From positions 31,608,201 through 31,672,200 of the forward strand of contig CM034548.1 in NCBI GenBank assembly GCA_020055645.1: a stretch of DNA of 64,000 nt, read 5' to 3'. Source of the stretch: Tomocerus qinae (lineage: Eukaryota > Arthropoda > Collembola > Entomobryomorpha > Tomoceridae). Below are positions 21,563 to 35,508 of the stretch, piece by piece (position 1 is the stretch's first letter; every line of letters starts with the position of its first letter). A program made the position numbers and the translations under genes. The notes beneath the pieces were generated by a model that saw nothing but the letters and a program-made list of their open reading frames with translations, was not told the DNA's origin and searched no databases.

Positions 21563-24500
21563 GTTAGATATAATAAGGAAATAGCTCCAGTTTGCTCAAT
21601 CTCAAAATTGGAATTATTCTTTTTTTACTCGAAAATAACATTTACTGGGAATTGGGAAAAACATCCGTGATAGTCAGATTTATTCAGTTGGATACCCAAA
21701 ATTCTGGAGGGCACGCACAATGCCACACCTCCGTCTCCTTCCATTTATAAAAGAATACACACGTAACTTTATTACTACAGTTTTACTAAATACACGGTTG
21801 AACTATAACAGATAAAGGATCTATAAAATCAAGTAATCTATCTTATACCCGTATATGAAATCAAATAGGAGTGATATGTTATTAGGTAAAAATGTTCATG
21901 AATTTATATTCGGATAATCCAGAATATTTGTACAGGTAGTCATGTAACCAAAACCAGGTAACCCATCTTTATTTTTTCCCCTAACCACATTTTTTTGTAG
22001 CAGAAGTCAAATTATTGTACCTAGGCATTAGCTACCAAGTTCATAGATTACATATACACATATTATATCAGCACTCCATTTCGTCGTTAGTATTACACGT
22101 AATATCTTACATTTTTGATAATTATTTAAACTTTAACTTCAGCCTAAAATCTAATATCCCTACCCTGCTTACTGAATGTACTACGAATGAGCGATATAAT
22201 ATTATACTTATAGTAGCTCAGTTATCTTTTCAATGTACATGAAATGCATAGTTCAGTATTCAGCAAGCATCATCTTCCACTCCTATACCCACTCACCAAA
22301 CTATCGTGCTTTAATCCGCTTTCGCAGTTTCAATGCTCTGAATCAAGGTTATTTCTTCAATTACTGCAATATAATTTTACTGAATCTTTCTTCAGCTTTA
22401 AAACTCAAGGTACTTGTTGATAGAGATCACCTGAATGCCGTAAGAGCTCAGAACTCTACTGACTACTGACTCTATAATACAAATTATGTATGCATTATGT
22501 GTACAGAAGATACATTTATGCATTGCTATACATATATTACTATTTTATATGTTGTTAGAGTAGTAGCCAGTATAGTTTCTAGCACAATATGTTATTTTAC
22601 ATGATACAATGTACAGAATCTCTTTCAAAGCAGAATACAATTATCTTAATCTTATTCTGAATACACGTGTACTATCATCTCATTCGGCACTATGCGCGCG
22701 TTCCGTGACCTTTGAAGGCAAAACTAAAGTTATTTTCATCTGAATGGGAATTTCGGTACATTTAAATACCACGACTCCAGTGAACACAATTATGTATCAT
22801 AATTAAATTGAATTCACCACCTACACTTGAGTACGGTAACTATTATTCCGAGTTTTTAACACACATGAATAAATACAATCTCAGTCGGCTTAAGAAAAGT
22901 ATTATAGTAGTCATTTTACAAGTCATAATTATCACCCTTCAATATGCAGATAGAACGAGCGTGTATCTCTTATTAAAATTAATTATGCTTAGATTATATA
23001 ATTGGCTTTAATTATAAGACGGAACTGGCGGGATGGTGTGCAATGTACATACTGTAATATGCAAGGTAAATGTATACCAGTAGTCGCATATTAAATTCAG
23101 GATGTTCGATGCACACCAAAATTTTCTTTTGATGATATACTTGCATAGTTACATATCTGTATTTGATATGTTGGTGCTTAATTTACGCAGTAGTAGTTTT
23201 AATTTCACGCCAACATAATTAATACTTTTATTGTGATGCTATTGAATGTGTTTGACAAATTTATTTAACTAGACATTAAATAAGTAATTAAATTTCTTTA
23301 TGTTTACTTAATATAAGACCACTCCCAATAATATTTATAAAGTAATAAGCAATAACTATTATGGTCGATGACTCAGTCTATTGTCAGTATAAAAACTACA
23401 TTAAATCAATAAGTATTTGTTTAATAGTACTTTTATGTATTCCTAATAAGTACAATAATGAAACCTCTGAAACTGTTTTATCTGCATAGAAATAACAACT
23501 CAATATATACGCGTTAATTTTAAAAACTCAAAGACGTCAAAGGGATTTATTTTCCGAAAAACAATAACAACGTATTATACATATAAATATTTATGTAAGG
23601 TACGGAATAAAAACCGTAAATAGAATAGTTTGCTTGTGAGTAGATTTCTGCATATAGTTCGAGCGAATAAAATTGTTACAAAAGTTGTTATGATGATAGA
23701 TAAATAAATGCCTCCGGAATTGACGTTGTAGCTCTATAGGTAAAGTCTCACAATATGCAGATACTATATCACGTCTTAACTTTTCGGTATTGGTATGCAT
23801 ATTTATGTATTTTCTATTATATGGTTGCACGGAAGAAATTGTTAGCAAAACTTGTGGATGTTTATTGGTTATGTATGTTTCTCAATTGCTTCGCTAACCT
23901 GTGGCATTTTGTACCCAAAGTCTTGCAATTGAAAGAAATGAGCAAAAAATCCCTTGCTTCATCCATTCCATGAAAGATGTGTGTTGTCGATGTACAAAAG
24001 ACCATCTAAAGTTATGATTATCATGTGACAAAAAAATAAATGTTCGTGTCCGTGTATTTCTTTTTTATTGCTAGGATAATGAAGAGCATTGTGTGATGGA
24101 TGATAGATATAACAATATTACAAGCGTGCAAAAAAAGCATATTGCCCAAGTGTGCAAACGAATTGTAGGAGCATAGCAATGTAATATAATTATATTTACT
24201 ATATACTAAATCATGTAGCATATTAATAACAGTGCGCCCTAATACGATTGACTTATCTCATTTCAATGTGGATTATATTATTATCTATCTTCTTTAATGA
24301 TATAACTCAATGTCTTCATTCTGGCATAATATTGGTTCTGTAGGTTTGTTTTAGGGATAACCTTATAAGTATCACAGATCGTAACATTTTGTTAGTCAAA
24401 GTAATTTTTAAGAAGAACATGTATGTTAGGTACATTATTGTTTATGAACGCCACACAACGTTGACTAAAATGAATATAAATGTATGTATTACGATTATTT

Positions 24501-27500
24501 TCTGTAGGGACTTGTTTGTTTTATTATATGTTCAGAGTATTTATGATATATCATAATATATTTATTATGGTTAAGGTAAGGATATTATCTTGGCAGGGCA
24601 AAGATGATTTACCCTAAAAATGCAGACAAAGCACATTTTTGTGAAAAATGACAGGGAGAAATGCATGTGCATGAGTGGCTGATAAATTGCTCAGCCGACG
24701 GAATGTTTATTGCAGCGAATGAATAAAACAGAAGACCCTATAAGTAAGTAATATTAGCAATGACGACTTTGCTATGAGTAAATACAAGTAAGTAGTCAAA
24801 CTTTGTATAGCGAAGTGTTACAAAAAGCGCTGACAAAATGAGGGTAGACGACTAGTACAATAGAATGTTCAAAGGATTATTATTCACAACACCAAAATCA
24901 CTTACTAGTCATTTAGATCCCTATCTGTACATTTAAGCTCTTTGTAACAGTCCAGGGTGTTTATAACTTGGTTGGTGCTTACGTTTGCTTGAAACAGAAC
25001 GTCATGCATATAATGACAAAAGCATATCATTATTTATTATAATGTGTTATTTACGAATAACCATAATAATGTGTTTGCAAATAAATGTGTGCATACATAC
25101 ACTTTTTCAACCTACAAATAAGCACATCAGCATTGAGTCGTGAAGTGTGGAAAATGCTGTAGTAATTGTAAATATATCTTGGCCGCCGTTGGCTACGCAT
25201 GTTTATTACCTAGTCTTGGTTCCATTTCGACTTATTTTGCCTATATTGAACAATAAACATATTTTTACTGCTGTAACCTTACATAAAGTAGACGTATGAC
25301 AAAAACATATGTACGTTAAAATCCTCGCTGTATATTTTGCATGAATATTTATTTAAAGAGACATGTAAATACAAATAGCACGCAGTAGTATACACAAGAG
25401 TAATTATTACGACGACGACGGTTATTTTGGCACGAAAAACACTTCTGCTGGTATGGAGTGACTTGTATTTATGCTGTGCTAAATGTTCTTTGTGTCGGTT
25501 TCCTTCCATCCCATATACATAAATGTATACTTGTGGTATAGTTATGTGCATTGCACCGTGCATCTCCATAATAAAACATACCAAGGTATTTGCTACCATA
25601 CTTATTAAATAAAGTGATAATGTTATGTCCCTATTATGCCTTTCTTCAATATAAACTATATGATTTAGCAACAGTGATCACACCAATGCAGACAAAATAG
25701 GTAACACGAGTGAAAAATCGTATTACAACATGAACATACTAGAAAGGCTTCTTCTATAATTACTAAACAGCAGTAAAACATATGTATGTTGCTTCTTCCT
25801 ATATATAAACTCTCATCAAATAGTCGTTAGAACTCTCCGACTCTGATAATAGCATAAATATAAGTCAGGAATATAGTATACAAGTATTTATGGTAATGAT
25901 AGTGAATATAGACATGTAACATAAGCAAATGCCATAAGTAATTCACGACTGCAAGTTTTCGGGACAGTAACCATAACCATATCGACGACAATATTGCACA
26001 ACAGACACACACACCTACATGGATTTCTATTCTGGAAATAGAGGCTAGCTAAAGAAGAGTAACCACAGATATTATTTTGCACGTAGTAAACTATGTATTC
26101 GTTATCTATGTTTCTACTACTCACGTGTATACGGTACTGTTGTGTTTTTATGTACAGGTTGTCAAAAGATACGGGAAGTGCACAAGCATACATTCAGAAC
26201 AAAGAAATTTAGCAGAACCAGATGGGATTTCTTTCATTATTTAACACTTTAATTTGGCTATATGACTGATACTTGCATTCGCCCTAAACATATGCATGTC
26301 AGGTTTCAGTCTCGTCATTTCAATAAGAGTCTCATGCAGATAGATTTCATTGCACTTGTAAATTATGTGCACCTACCTACGTATCTTGTTGTTAGTCTAC
26401 TTTAGATAATGAAGTTCCCATTTACGACCATATATATAATAATACTTTCTGCTTTATAACACTCATTTGCATAAAATCCTTTACTTGTGTAGCAAATGAC
26501 TCTAATATACCACAAGAGATAGAAAACTAATAGTTATAACAGAGGATATCCTATTAATTCTCACTGCTTACATATTAACTAAATAAATAGTACTTAACAA
26601 GTAGCCAATGCTTAATAGTTAATATACTATGACTAATATAAATCATAGGTAAAACAGATTTGCTTTCTTGGTGCATGTATGCATGATATTTGTATAAAGA
26701 AGACGAGTATCTAATGACTTGATAATCTTAAGAGAAGCCAGCAGTATATGTATGTGAATTAGAGGTAGACAACCAGCAATTGAGTGAAGTCTGCATAAGT
26801 CTGAGTGAGTGGCTTGGCTTCAATTGAAGAAACTGTACCGTTGTATTGCATGAGAGAATACCTAATGTAAGTTAATGCACTTTATCTTTCCTCTTTCTAT
26901 TACACACACACAACTGACACGACCAACTCTCATACCTATACAGCAATATATTATACGGACGTCATTTTTAAAACTTTTTATCCCAGCTTATTTAGAGTTA
27001 TATCTCTGCTTGCTATATTATGCTTTGTATAAAGTATTTCAATTGGTACTTAATAACTATATGGATGGATGCAATGTAAGTAACTGATTGATATGATTTG
27101 AGAGATCTCTTTTTTCCCTACCGCAGAATCCCACTGAATTGAATCTTTTCACGCAGGCATTTAACATCTGTTTGTACAGTTCAAATCAACAGAATTTTAA
27201 GTGCATCTTTCCTTTCGTATTTATCCAATTGTGTGCATATAAGGCGAAGGTGTATTTGCAGAAATACAATTCCGTAGTAGTAGAAGAGCAGGATCGTGCA
27301 AAGTCATATTGTTATAACCTGAGACTGCAGCAAACCTGCAGTCGAGTCAATAGTAAACACACATACCAACGTATATCTTGAGATCTAAATGCCATTACAT
27401 TACGGTTAACATGAGATTACGCTGCTTTGTGCCATTATCAGTCTGGTTTTCCATCGTTATGTTTATACATTATAATACATAAATTTTAAATACTAGTATG

Positions 27501-28937
27501 ACTCCTTTTATTACCCAGTTCACTTCGATTCAATGTGTCTTGTTTTTCCTTCTTCCTTTTATTCTCCTCCTCCAAACCTATCTTTGTCTCCTATATACCT
27601 TATTCTCATCTGGAACACTTTACGAGGGGTGTGCAACTAACTCTTATCTAAATACGAAATCAAAATGTCACATTATATCACAATTTACATCCAGTCATAC
27701 TGCGAAACTCAATATACAACATACTTCTATACATGCTCAACTTATATCATCAAATATTTTCTTAAACTGAACATCTGTACTACCTCCAGCTACACCGTTA
27801 GAAATCTCCCTTTATTATAGGTGTGCAAGAAGAAACATTTATTGTCTCTGTAGCATCGCCTAGCATAAAATATCAAGTTTACACCTTTTCACTGATTATT
27901 TACTGCCGATATATAATTTTTTGGAAAAAATTTCATCACCATCTTTCGACCATTGCAAATCTCACCTTTTCAGCAAATGATATTAAATCTTCAATCCTAC
28001 AGAGCCATTTAAGATTTCATGAAAACATACTAAGCTATACAAATTATTCTGACAAAATGTTAATGACTAATGGCCAATTAAATAAATATTTAAGTTTTGT
28101 TTACACAATTATAATTTCTAGGTGTGCCAAAGGACCATTCACAATTTTCACACGATGACGGCCTTCATTGGAGCATGTCTCTGCTTCTCTCTTTCTGTCT
28201 CAAGATTTATTTTCTTGTAAGATCTGAACTGTGAGAACTATTCAGCAACCCAAGAGATATCTTCTTGAACGACTGCACCTAATATCAACAGACTTGTTCT
28301 AATAACTTCAATTTTAGTGACGAATCTTGTTTGGGTCTAGTAAGTACGAATGTGTGGTCATAAATTTATAGCTAATATGTGGACATTATCCATGATAATA
28401 TAACCCCAACACAGAACAGTAAGTTAGTATAAATTGAAAATAATAAATCCCTAAATATAATATTCATAAGCAATAACTTTAGCTTTATTTGTTGTGATGT
28501 TGTGTAATGGTATAAAAATCATTTCGTGTATTTATCTGCGAATACATTGTTACATTTCATCAGTATGTACATGACATAGCTTTTAAAGAATTAGTTTAGA
28601 TGTTACTTTACGTTGCACGAATATAGGTTTGAGTCATTCAAGAAGTTAGAAGTTTCAGGGGTAAATCGGATATTGGATGGGTAAAGTTGTACATTGCTAA
28701 AGTATAGAGAGTGTAGGTAAACGCATGTTGATAGACGATACATCAAATAACCGGGACCTGCTAAGAATTATTACATGGTAGATTGCACAGTCGAGTTTTG
28801 TGAAGTGTAGAATGTGTAGCCCCTATGTTATTGTACTTATTGTTAGAAGTACATGGATGGTAGTGAGTGTGTCATGAATAAATAAAAACCTTAATGGATG
28901 ATGGCACGACGGACGGGTTCACTTGAGTTGACTTCAA
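21563..28937. other. Gene-free AT-rich stretch
   Basis: No gene is supported. Open frames up to 130 codons (25279-25671, minus) and 111 codons (27823-28158, plus) lack recognisable motifs. A pyrimidine-rich patch lies at about 27500-27620. No RNA genes were seen. Confidence 0.5.
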
Positions 28938-28962
28938 TTGAATTGAATTGAAATGAATTGAA
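28938..28962. repeat. TTGAA pentanucleotide repeat
   Basis: Five units in register (TTGAA x3, ATGAA, TTGAA), flanked upstream by GAGTTGACTTCAA, which continues the TTGAC/TTGAA theme. This is the cleanest pentamer microsatellite outside the palindromic element. Confidence 0.7.
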
Positions 28963-31900
28963 CGAACTATGGTGGATCCTAAATCGCTTATCTGTAATAC
29001 CTTACATCCAGTATCTACTGGCCATTAGCCACGTTATTTGTGTACAACGACATTGTTATGATATAAAATACTATATATTCAATCAATGATGTTCTTGCCA
29101 CAATATACTCTATATAGACCATACAAATAAACCTTGTAGTATAACTATAGTAATACTATGATTTATATAGTCTAACACTTGTGTACACACTCTTACGTTT
29201 ACATACAATTAATTGTACTTCAAATTTTATCTAAATTCTAATGTGCAGGCATATAACAAATGTAGCCTGTTGTTATAAGCATTTTAGCAATAGCATTATA
29301 TAAACCACTTATTGTATATTATAGCAATGTTTACTTAATAAGTAGAATTACAATATTTGTTATAGTTCCAAGTCCTAAATGAAGCTTTCCTTGTGTGCTT
29401 TTAACCTGAGAATAATCATTGTAAACCATTAGGTGTTATTTTAGCCCATCCTTTATAGTTTGCACAATTCTTATCTCTTTCCTCGACGCCGACGATTGCA
29501 GGTGAAAATCATACGTACAAGTGTTTTGCAAAAAGTACAGACTAAGTATATTGAGTATCCTGAACACTGCACCAGGAAAGAGTTAATTGAGATTGTCATG
29601 TGCATGTAAAACAATGCCAAATGTAACCCGTAATTTGGTAGCCACGTTATTATAATATTTGTCCTACACTACAGCTACATACAGTTAGTAGCGATGGGTT
29701 ATTATGCATTAAATGATTGTAGTATGAGATTATTATGATTATGTATAACTTTTTATATGCATATTACATGTAGCTGTTCCTATTTTAATATGGACTTGAA
29801 TATTTACAAGTGTAATGTCACAAGTTCTATATAGATTTATAACTACCATTTGATGCATACTGTTAAAATCATTTAAATGTGTTACGATTGATATAATGTA
29901 GATATATTATAGTCCATAACTCATCAAATGCACTCAAACACTTTTACATCCTTATGTATATCAGTATAGGCAGTTGCTTGTTTACTTATTGAACTTATGC
30001 AGTGTTGTCAAAACATTTAGGTAATAGAAATCAACAAATCATAAAGGTTCCTTTATCTTATATGCAACACTATATATAGTTGAACTATATAAATATACAC
30101 ACACGGGTGAATAGGTTATCCACCCGATTCCTCGAAATCCTTTTGCGTATGAAGACTCTTAAGTATAACATTACATTGATTTATTTTCGGACGAATTGGC
30201 CTGTTTACGATTTTTCTAACAAGCAAATATATTACATATTATGAGTGACCAACAAAATTGGGGACAAACTAACTAACTTATATAACAATTTTTGGTAAGG
30301 TGGAAATAGGGATGAAATTCCATCTCGAGGTTGAGCTCCTATATTACTGAAAGTGAACGAGGACAGTTGTGTTAATAATGCCAAAGGTCATATGAAGAAG
30401 AAAGCATTTAATAACAGTGTAATGGCAAGTACGTGACGGAATAGTTATAGATGGTTTTGTGGTTCATTTATATGATGGTGCTTATGTTGTCTCAAGTATC
30501 TTTTGCGTATGTATTTATGTACCCATAAGTATTTATGGTAGTGGTCCGTTCGTCGCACAGGAACATTATACCTGTTGACACAGAATTCATACTAATGAGA
30601 AACAAAACCACAAGAAACGGGAAAGAGAAAAGATCAAATTTTCTCCATTTACTGCGTAGTAGCATTTTCCATGCTATAAATACCTAAGTAATGTGTGGAG
30701 GTGGATAGATCTCATTATGATGTATTTAGCTCGTTTCATTCTACTTTTGGTAACTAATTTTGAGTATTAATATAGGAAGCATTGAACTGTGGTTGGGCAA
30801 ATGAATAAACGAGGAAATACTTCGTCGAGGTACTTAATTAGGTTTTACTCGTGTTTGTAAACTCGGAGTTTACATAAAGTTCTGTTTGGCTTCCAATTAA
30901 CAATTTCCTAAGAATTAATTTATGGGGGGACGCAAAGTCAAAGTCAAACCAAAGACATGAAAGTAGGAAGTATAATAACCAAATGCTCTTCTGAAACAAA
31001 TATTGATACGAAGAGGTTAAGTAGTCAGCAACTATTCCCTTTTAATTAATATTATACCTTATGTAGGTTAATACTATTAGCGATAGTTATTACAACACAT
31101 TCTGCTTTGAAAATTTAGATGTGGTAAAACGTAAATAAGTAGGAGGCAATAATCAGAGTAATGACGAACACGAATTAATTCCTACAGGACACAGTAACGC
31201 ATTACAACAAACATCGACCCAATTACAGAAGCTTATTATACTAGGCCCTTAGTACTCCTATTGAATTTCAAAAGATTTGTGCGTCAATATTTGGTTTCAT
31301 TTCGAAACATTTTTAAGAGTGTAGTTCTTTAATTTATGTAATATGCCTCGCGCTTGCGCATTTAGGTTTTTCCTACCAGACATACATAGAGACATAGATA
31401 GGTTGGTAAATTTATTGCTCTATCTCAGATTGTCGTTATAGATTAGAATTCCAAATATAATAACTACAGAAATATCAGCAGCTTACTTTGATGATCTACT
31501 ATAAAGTTTAAGTTGTTATGCAACCCAATGACAGTATGCCTAGATTTTTCCTTGCTTTATGAGACTGATTAATGGAACACCGACTGGGCTATGTCCTTAT
31601 TATAATGGTTACCTAATTCACATAATTTATATAGCTAATTATATATTCATTACAGCCAGCGCAGGCAGATAAATCTTGAAATGCATATTTTACTAAAGAT
31701 AAGAAGGACACTAGATAAAAGTTTGGTGCAAAGTGCACAAGACTTCAATACTTCTTCTTTTATCCTCGTGAAACGTGAAAACCTTAATAGTTATCTATAT
31801 ATGAATGCATTTCTTCTAACTTTTGTCACCTTATGTCGCCAACTGCTCAAAAGATATTGAGCATCTCATTATCACATTTATTTAAGTGTTATTTAACAGC

Positions 31901-33780
31901 ATCATTTAATTCTACATTCTAATTTCGATGTGACTTTTTCTAATGGCCTTATTTACATGTCATGAGTATGTTTATGACATTTTTAAATTTACTCTGATGA
32001 CCCGGATGGACAGAAAAACATCAAAGAGATTAAATTGATTTCAATATTTACAGTGGAAATGCAATCTTCCCTTTCTTATGGCAATAAATGCTCATCACTG
32101 ATGATTACATGATAGACATTCATGTTGTATATTTATAATTCCATCAACAAACGCAAATGTAAGATAAAATAGATTGCGGTAAAAAATATCAATGCTTCTT
32201 GAGAAATCTGACAAAGAAGAACCAAAGCAGACAACTTCCATCATGTTCCAAGATAAGTCTTTATTTTTATATAAAGTGGAAGTATATCGTTTAAGACGAA
32301 CTAAGTACTTATAATGATTTTATTTAGTTTGGGAAGTGAAATCAGATATGACTACTTTATATCCTTTTAAAATAACAAGAGCTAACCGTAAGTTGAGTCA
32401 AACCACAACTACACACAGATTATAAGAATGTTACCAGTTCTTATTACGCAATGCCTTAAGGTAAGAATTTTTAATCTCTCTACTAAATACATATTAAACC
32501 TATAAATATTTATATCTCTATGTAAAACAAGTATATACAAAGAAACTGTCTTTATTTTTGTAATCTTCATTACAGTATACTGAATATGACCCTAAATAGT
32601 TTCATACCAAATCAAGAAATATTATGGAATATAATAATCCATTTGTGTACTAAATGTGTATATTTGTGTGTACTTGGAACATTTTCAATACAATATGCAT
32701 AGTATCGTTATTGAGCTGGACTAAAGTGTTATTATTGTTTCGACAAAAGTCAAAAGTATGGCATTGATGTCAAAATCACATCATAGAAAGAAAAAAGGAG
32801 AATTGTAGACTCGCCTGCAGACAAGTTGAACACTTATGGTTTACGTTCGGGTGACTTGAAAGAAACGTCTTATGTATTATTATACATACAAAAATTAAGT
32901 CGAGAAAGCCATATTAGGGGTAGGGATTTAATATAAGAAATAAGGCCAGCTGCATATTATACTTACTTGTGTGACTGGCATGGATGGAATGCCTTGGAGA
33001 ATAACACAATGTATGAAGTTGAGTTCAGTTCACTAAGGCTCGCTCGTGCATTCAATTGACTTTATAAAAATTAGGTGTATATATATAAAGGATACAGTGA
33101 CAGATGACGACTTGGACTTATAATATATAGATAGAGCTCTATATTGTGCTTTACTCACGTCAAATCGTATTTGACATACAGATTGCGCACCTCTAGGTAA
33201 TACTATCTTTACATTGTATCAATGGTGAATGTTATAAGCATCTTTATAAATATTATTTTTATTTCTTTTTATATTTATTAGATATGATTATCAGTAGAGC
33301 AGAAAAAGTTATACTAATACTTATCATTGTTTACCTTACAGACATATTGACTAATCCCCAAAGAGTTGGATTCATATACATTAAGCTATATTATGATCAT
33401 ACTTTAATAGACACAGAAAGAAACAGCATTTTCCCTTCGTTTTAATCTCATACAGAAACTTGCTGTTATAATAAAGTATAGAAGTAGAGACGTACCTACT
33501 TATAGATATGTACAGATCGGATAGAAAAGGGGAAGCTTTTTTCCGTACAACCAACAAGTTAAACGATAGACAAGTTAACTTGTTATTCCATAATCGTTTT
33601 TATGGTAAACCTTGTGCATTGAGTTGACTTAATACTCTTTCCCTATACATCCTGAGACATCTCAGACATTTGTGGTGTATGCATGAACTAATGATATGGC
33701 CATGTCGCATTTTCTATTGGCACTATATCCTATTTATATTATAATATTACATCTGTATTGCATTTTAGATGGACAAAAAC
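28963..33780. other. Gene-free AT-rich stretch
   Basis: No open frame of even 60 codons was noted here, which makes it the emptiest part of the window. I see no repeats beyond short AT runs (for example around 30080-30105) and an AAAGTCAAAGTCAAACC motif near 30938. Confidence 0.55.
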
Positions 33781-33820
33781 GGAAAACCTAGTGAGCCGAG
33801 CCACAGACCAACTCAGCTTA
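33781..33820. repeat. Degenerate pentamer island
   Basis: Eight units in register (GGAAA ACCTA GTGAG CCGAG CCACA GACCA ACTCA GCTTA). The units are diverse; the phase is suggested by the GAGCC/GACCA similarity. Confidence 0.3.
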
Positions 33821-34030
33821 CCTGTTTTCTTATTATTATTATGTGTACATAATATTAGGAAAGTCTTTGGCGTCGAAATGTATCTGTAGAATGTTCATTG
33901 TGCAAGTTGTTTTTTGGAGAGAGACTCTTGGTGTTTGTATATTGAGATATACTTAAGAATGTGCAGTACTTATAGTCAGTGAAGCCGAATTGAATCTTTA
34001 AGCTGACGTTGTGCTCTCATCTTACTTTTA

Positions 34031-34060
34031 AGTCAAGGCAAGTCAAGTCGAGTTGAGCCT
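34031..34060. repeat. AGTCA-type pentamer repeat
   Basis: Six units in register: AGTCA AGGCA AGTCA AGTCG AGTTG AGCCT. It is a clear member of the recurring AGTCAA/TTGACT theme found across the window (for example about 4311, 5463, 11781, 15105, 19092, 36008 and 55056). Confidence 0.6.
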
Positions 34061-35468
34061 TACGGCAAATTGGCGAAGACACAAAAAGCAAAATGCAACG
34101 CAAAGCAGAAACGGATTGTATGTAATTTAATGTCTATACGTAATGCACATAAGGCGTTTACGATGAGGGAAACAGAAGAGATCATGTCAGACTATAAAGA
34201 AGACGCCGTATATAATATACTTTCTATGACAAACCCTTTGTGCAGTATAAGTCCAAGTAAAACTGGTCACAAGCAGGTAGTTATAACTCTAATTACAGAA
34301 AATTGTATATATATATACTTATCATGCGTTTAACACATATAGAAGAATATATTTATGTATATACTATTTACTTTAATATACGTTACGTAAGTATTCTGTC
34401 TACGCTTCGGTTAAACATGATATGCTATAAATCTATGATAATATTATGCAAACGTAAGTAAGATTCGTCTTAATATGTTGATATTTTACATTACAATAGC
34501 AGTTTCTTATGTGGACGATATTTAACTAGCACATCATGCTAATATTAAATGGGAGGGAACATCTTTTATATTGTGTGTAAAATAGTTATGTGTGTTCTGA
34601 TGTTTTAAGCAAACTAATTAAACCTACTATTTATGGTATATGTTATACTATATACATATAAAATCATTATTGATATCACTTGCTATAAACTAATGCGTAT
34701 CTGAATGACGAACTTCTAAAGGTATGAATATTATATAAATCATTATAGTACTGAACACACAGCACAGATAATATTGAATTGAAAATTAAAGCCATAACAT
34801 TAACAACATTTGCAATCACAGGGTAATACGACAGGTGAGGTAGGACACAAAAATAGGATCTTAGAAGCATTTAAGCAATAAATAATGTGCATTGAAGTGT
34901 CTGATATTTTTAATACGTAGTACAGGTAATCAACAATAGCTTGAGTTTCTAGGGAGGCAATCTACAATTATATAGGCATTATATGGTTTAAATAAGTAGC
35001 CTGTCAAAAAACTGTTAAAATAAAAATTATATATTTTTTGTTAGCTTAGCCATGAGCCAGAGTTGAGAGTAGCTAGCTATAATATATGTTTTACTATAAA
35101 AGTATTTAGTGAGCACCGAAGAGATGGTTTTATGTTTTTTGTTGGTATAGATAGTAGTTAGGATTAGTATGCCACTGTATAATCATAATAAGGTGAATAT
35201 TATGGTATAGTAAACCTTCATGCACAGATATTTGGTATAAGATGTTATAAAATAGGCTAAATATTGGTTGTATGTAACTATCTGGTTTAGTGCATGAGAG
35301 AGTGAGTACTAGATCTGAATATATCTGTGTACTGATTATAAAAAGAGCATCATTCATCTTATTATGTACACACATGCCTGTGGACTAATAATATAAGTTT
35401 ACCTATATTAAGTTTAAAGGTAGTCAGAATTTGTTGACTACCGAAGTTGGAAAGGAAACCAACCGAAC

Positions 35469-35508
35469 CTGATCTGATCTGCTATGCTTCGCTTGCTCTG
35501 CTCTGTCT
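35469..35508. repeat. CTGAT/TGCTC-type pentamer island
   Basis: Eight units in register (CTGAT CTGAT CTGCT ATGCT TCGCT TGCTC TGCTC TGTCT). It drifts from CTGAT to TGCTC by single-base steps. Pyrimidine-rich on the plus strand. Confidence 0.5.

Noticed and set aside
25279-25671. 130-codon minus-strand open frame
   Set aside because: Tyr/Val/His-rich without recognisable motif, and overlapping nothing supportive. Chance length.
27498-28158. Two adjacent plus-strand frames (90 and 111 codons), the first hydrophobic
   Set aside because: The hydrophobic look comes from a pyrimidine-rich patch (TTT/CTT/TTC codons). No conserved features, and no splice link seen between them.
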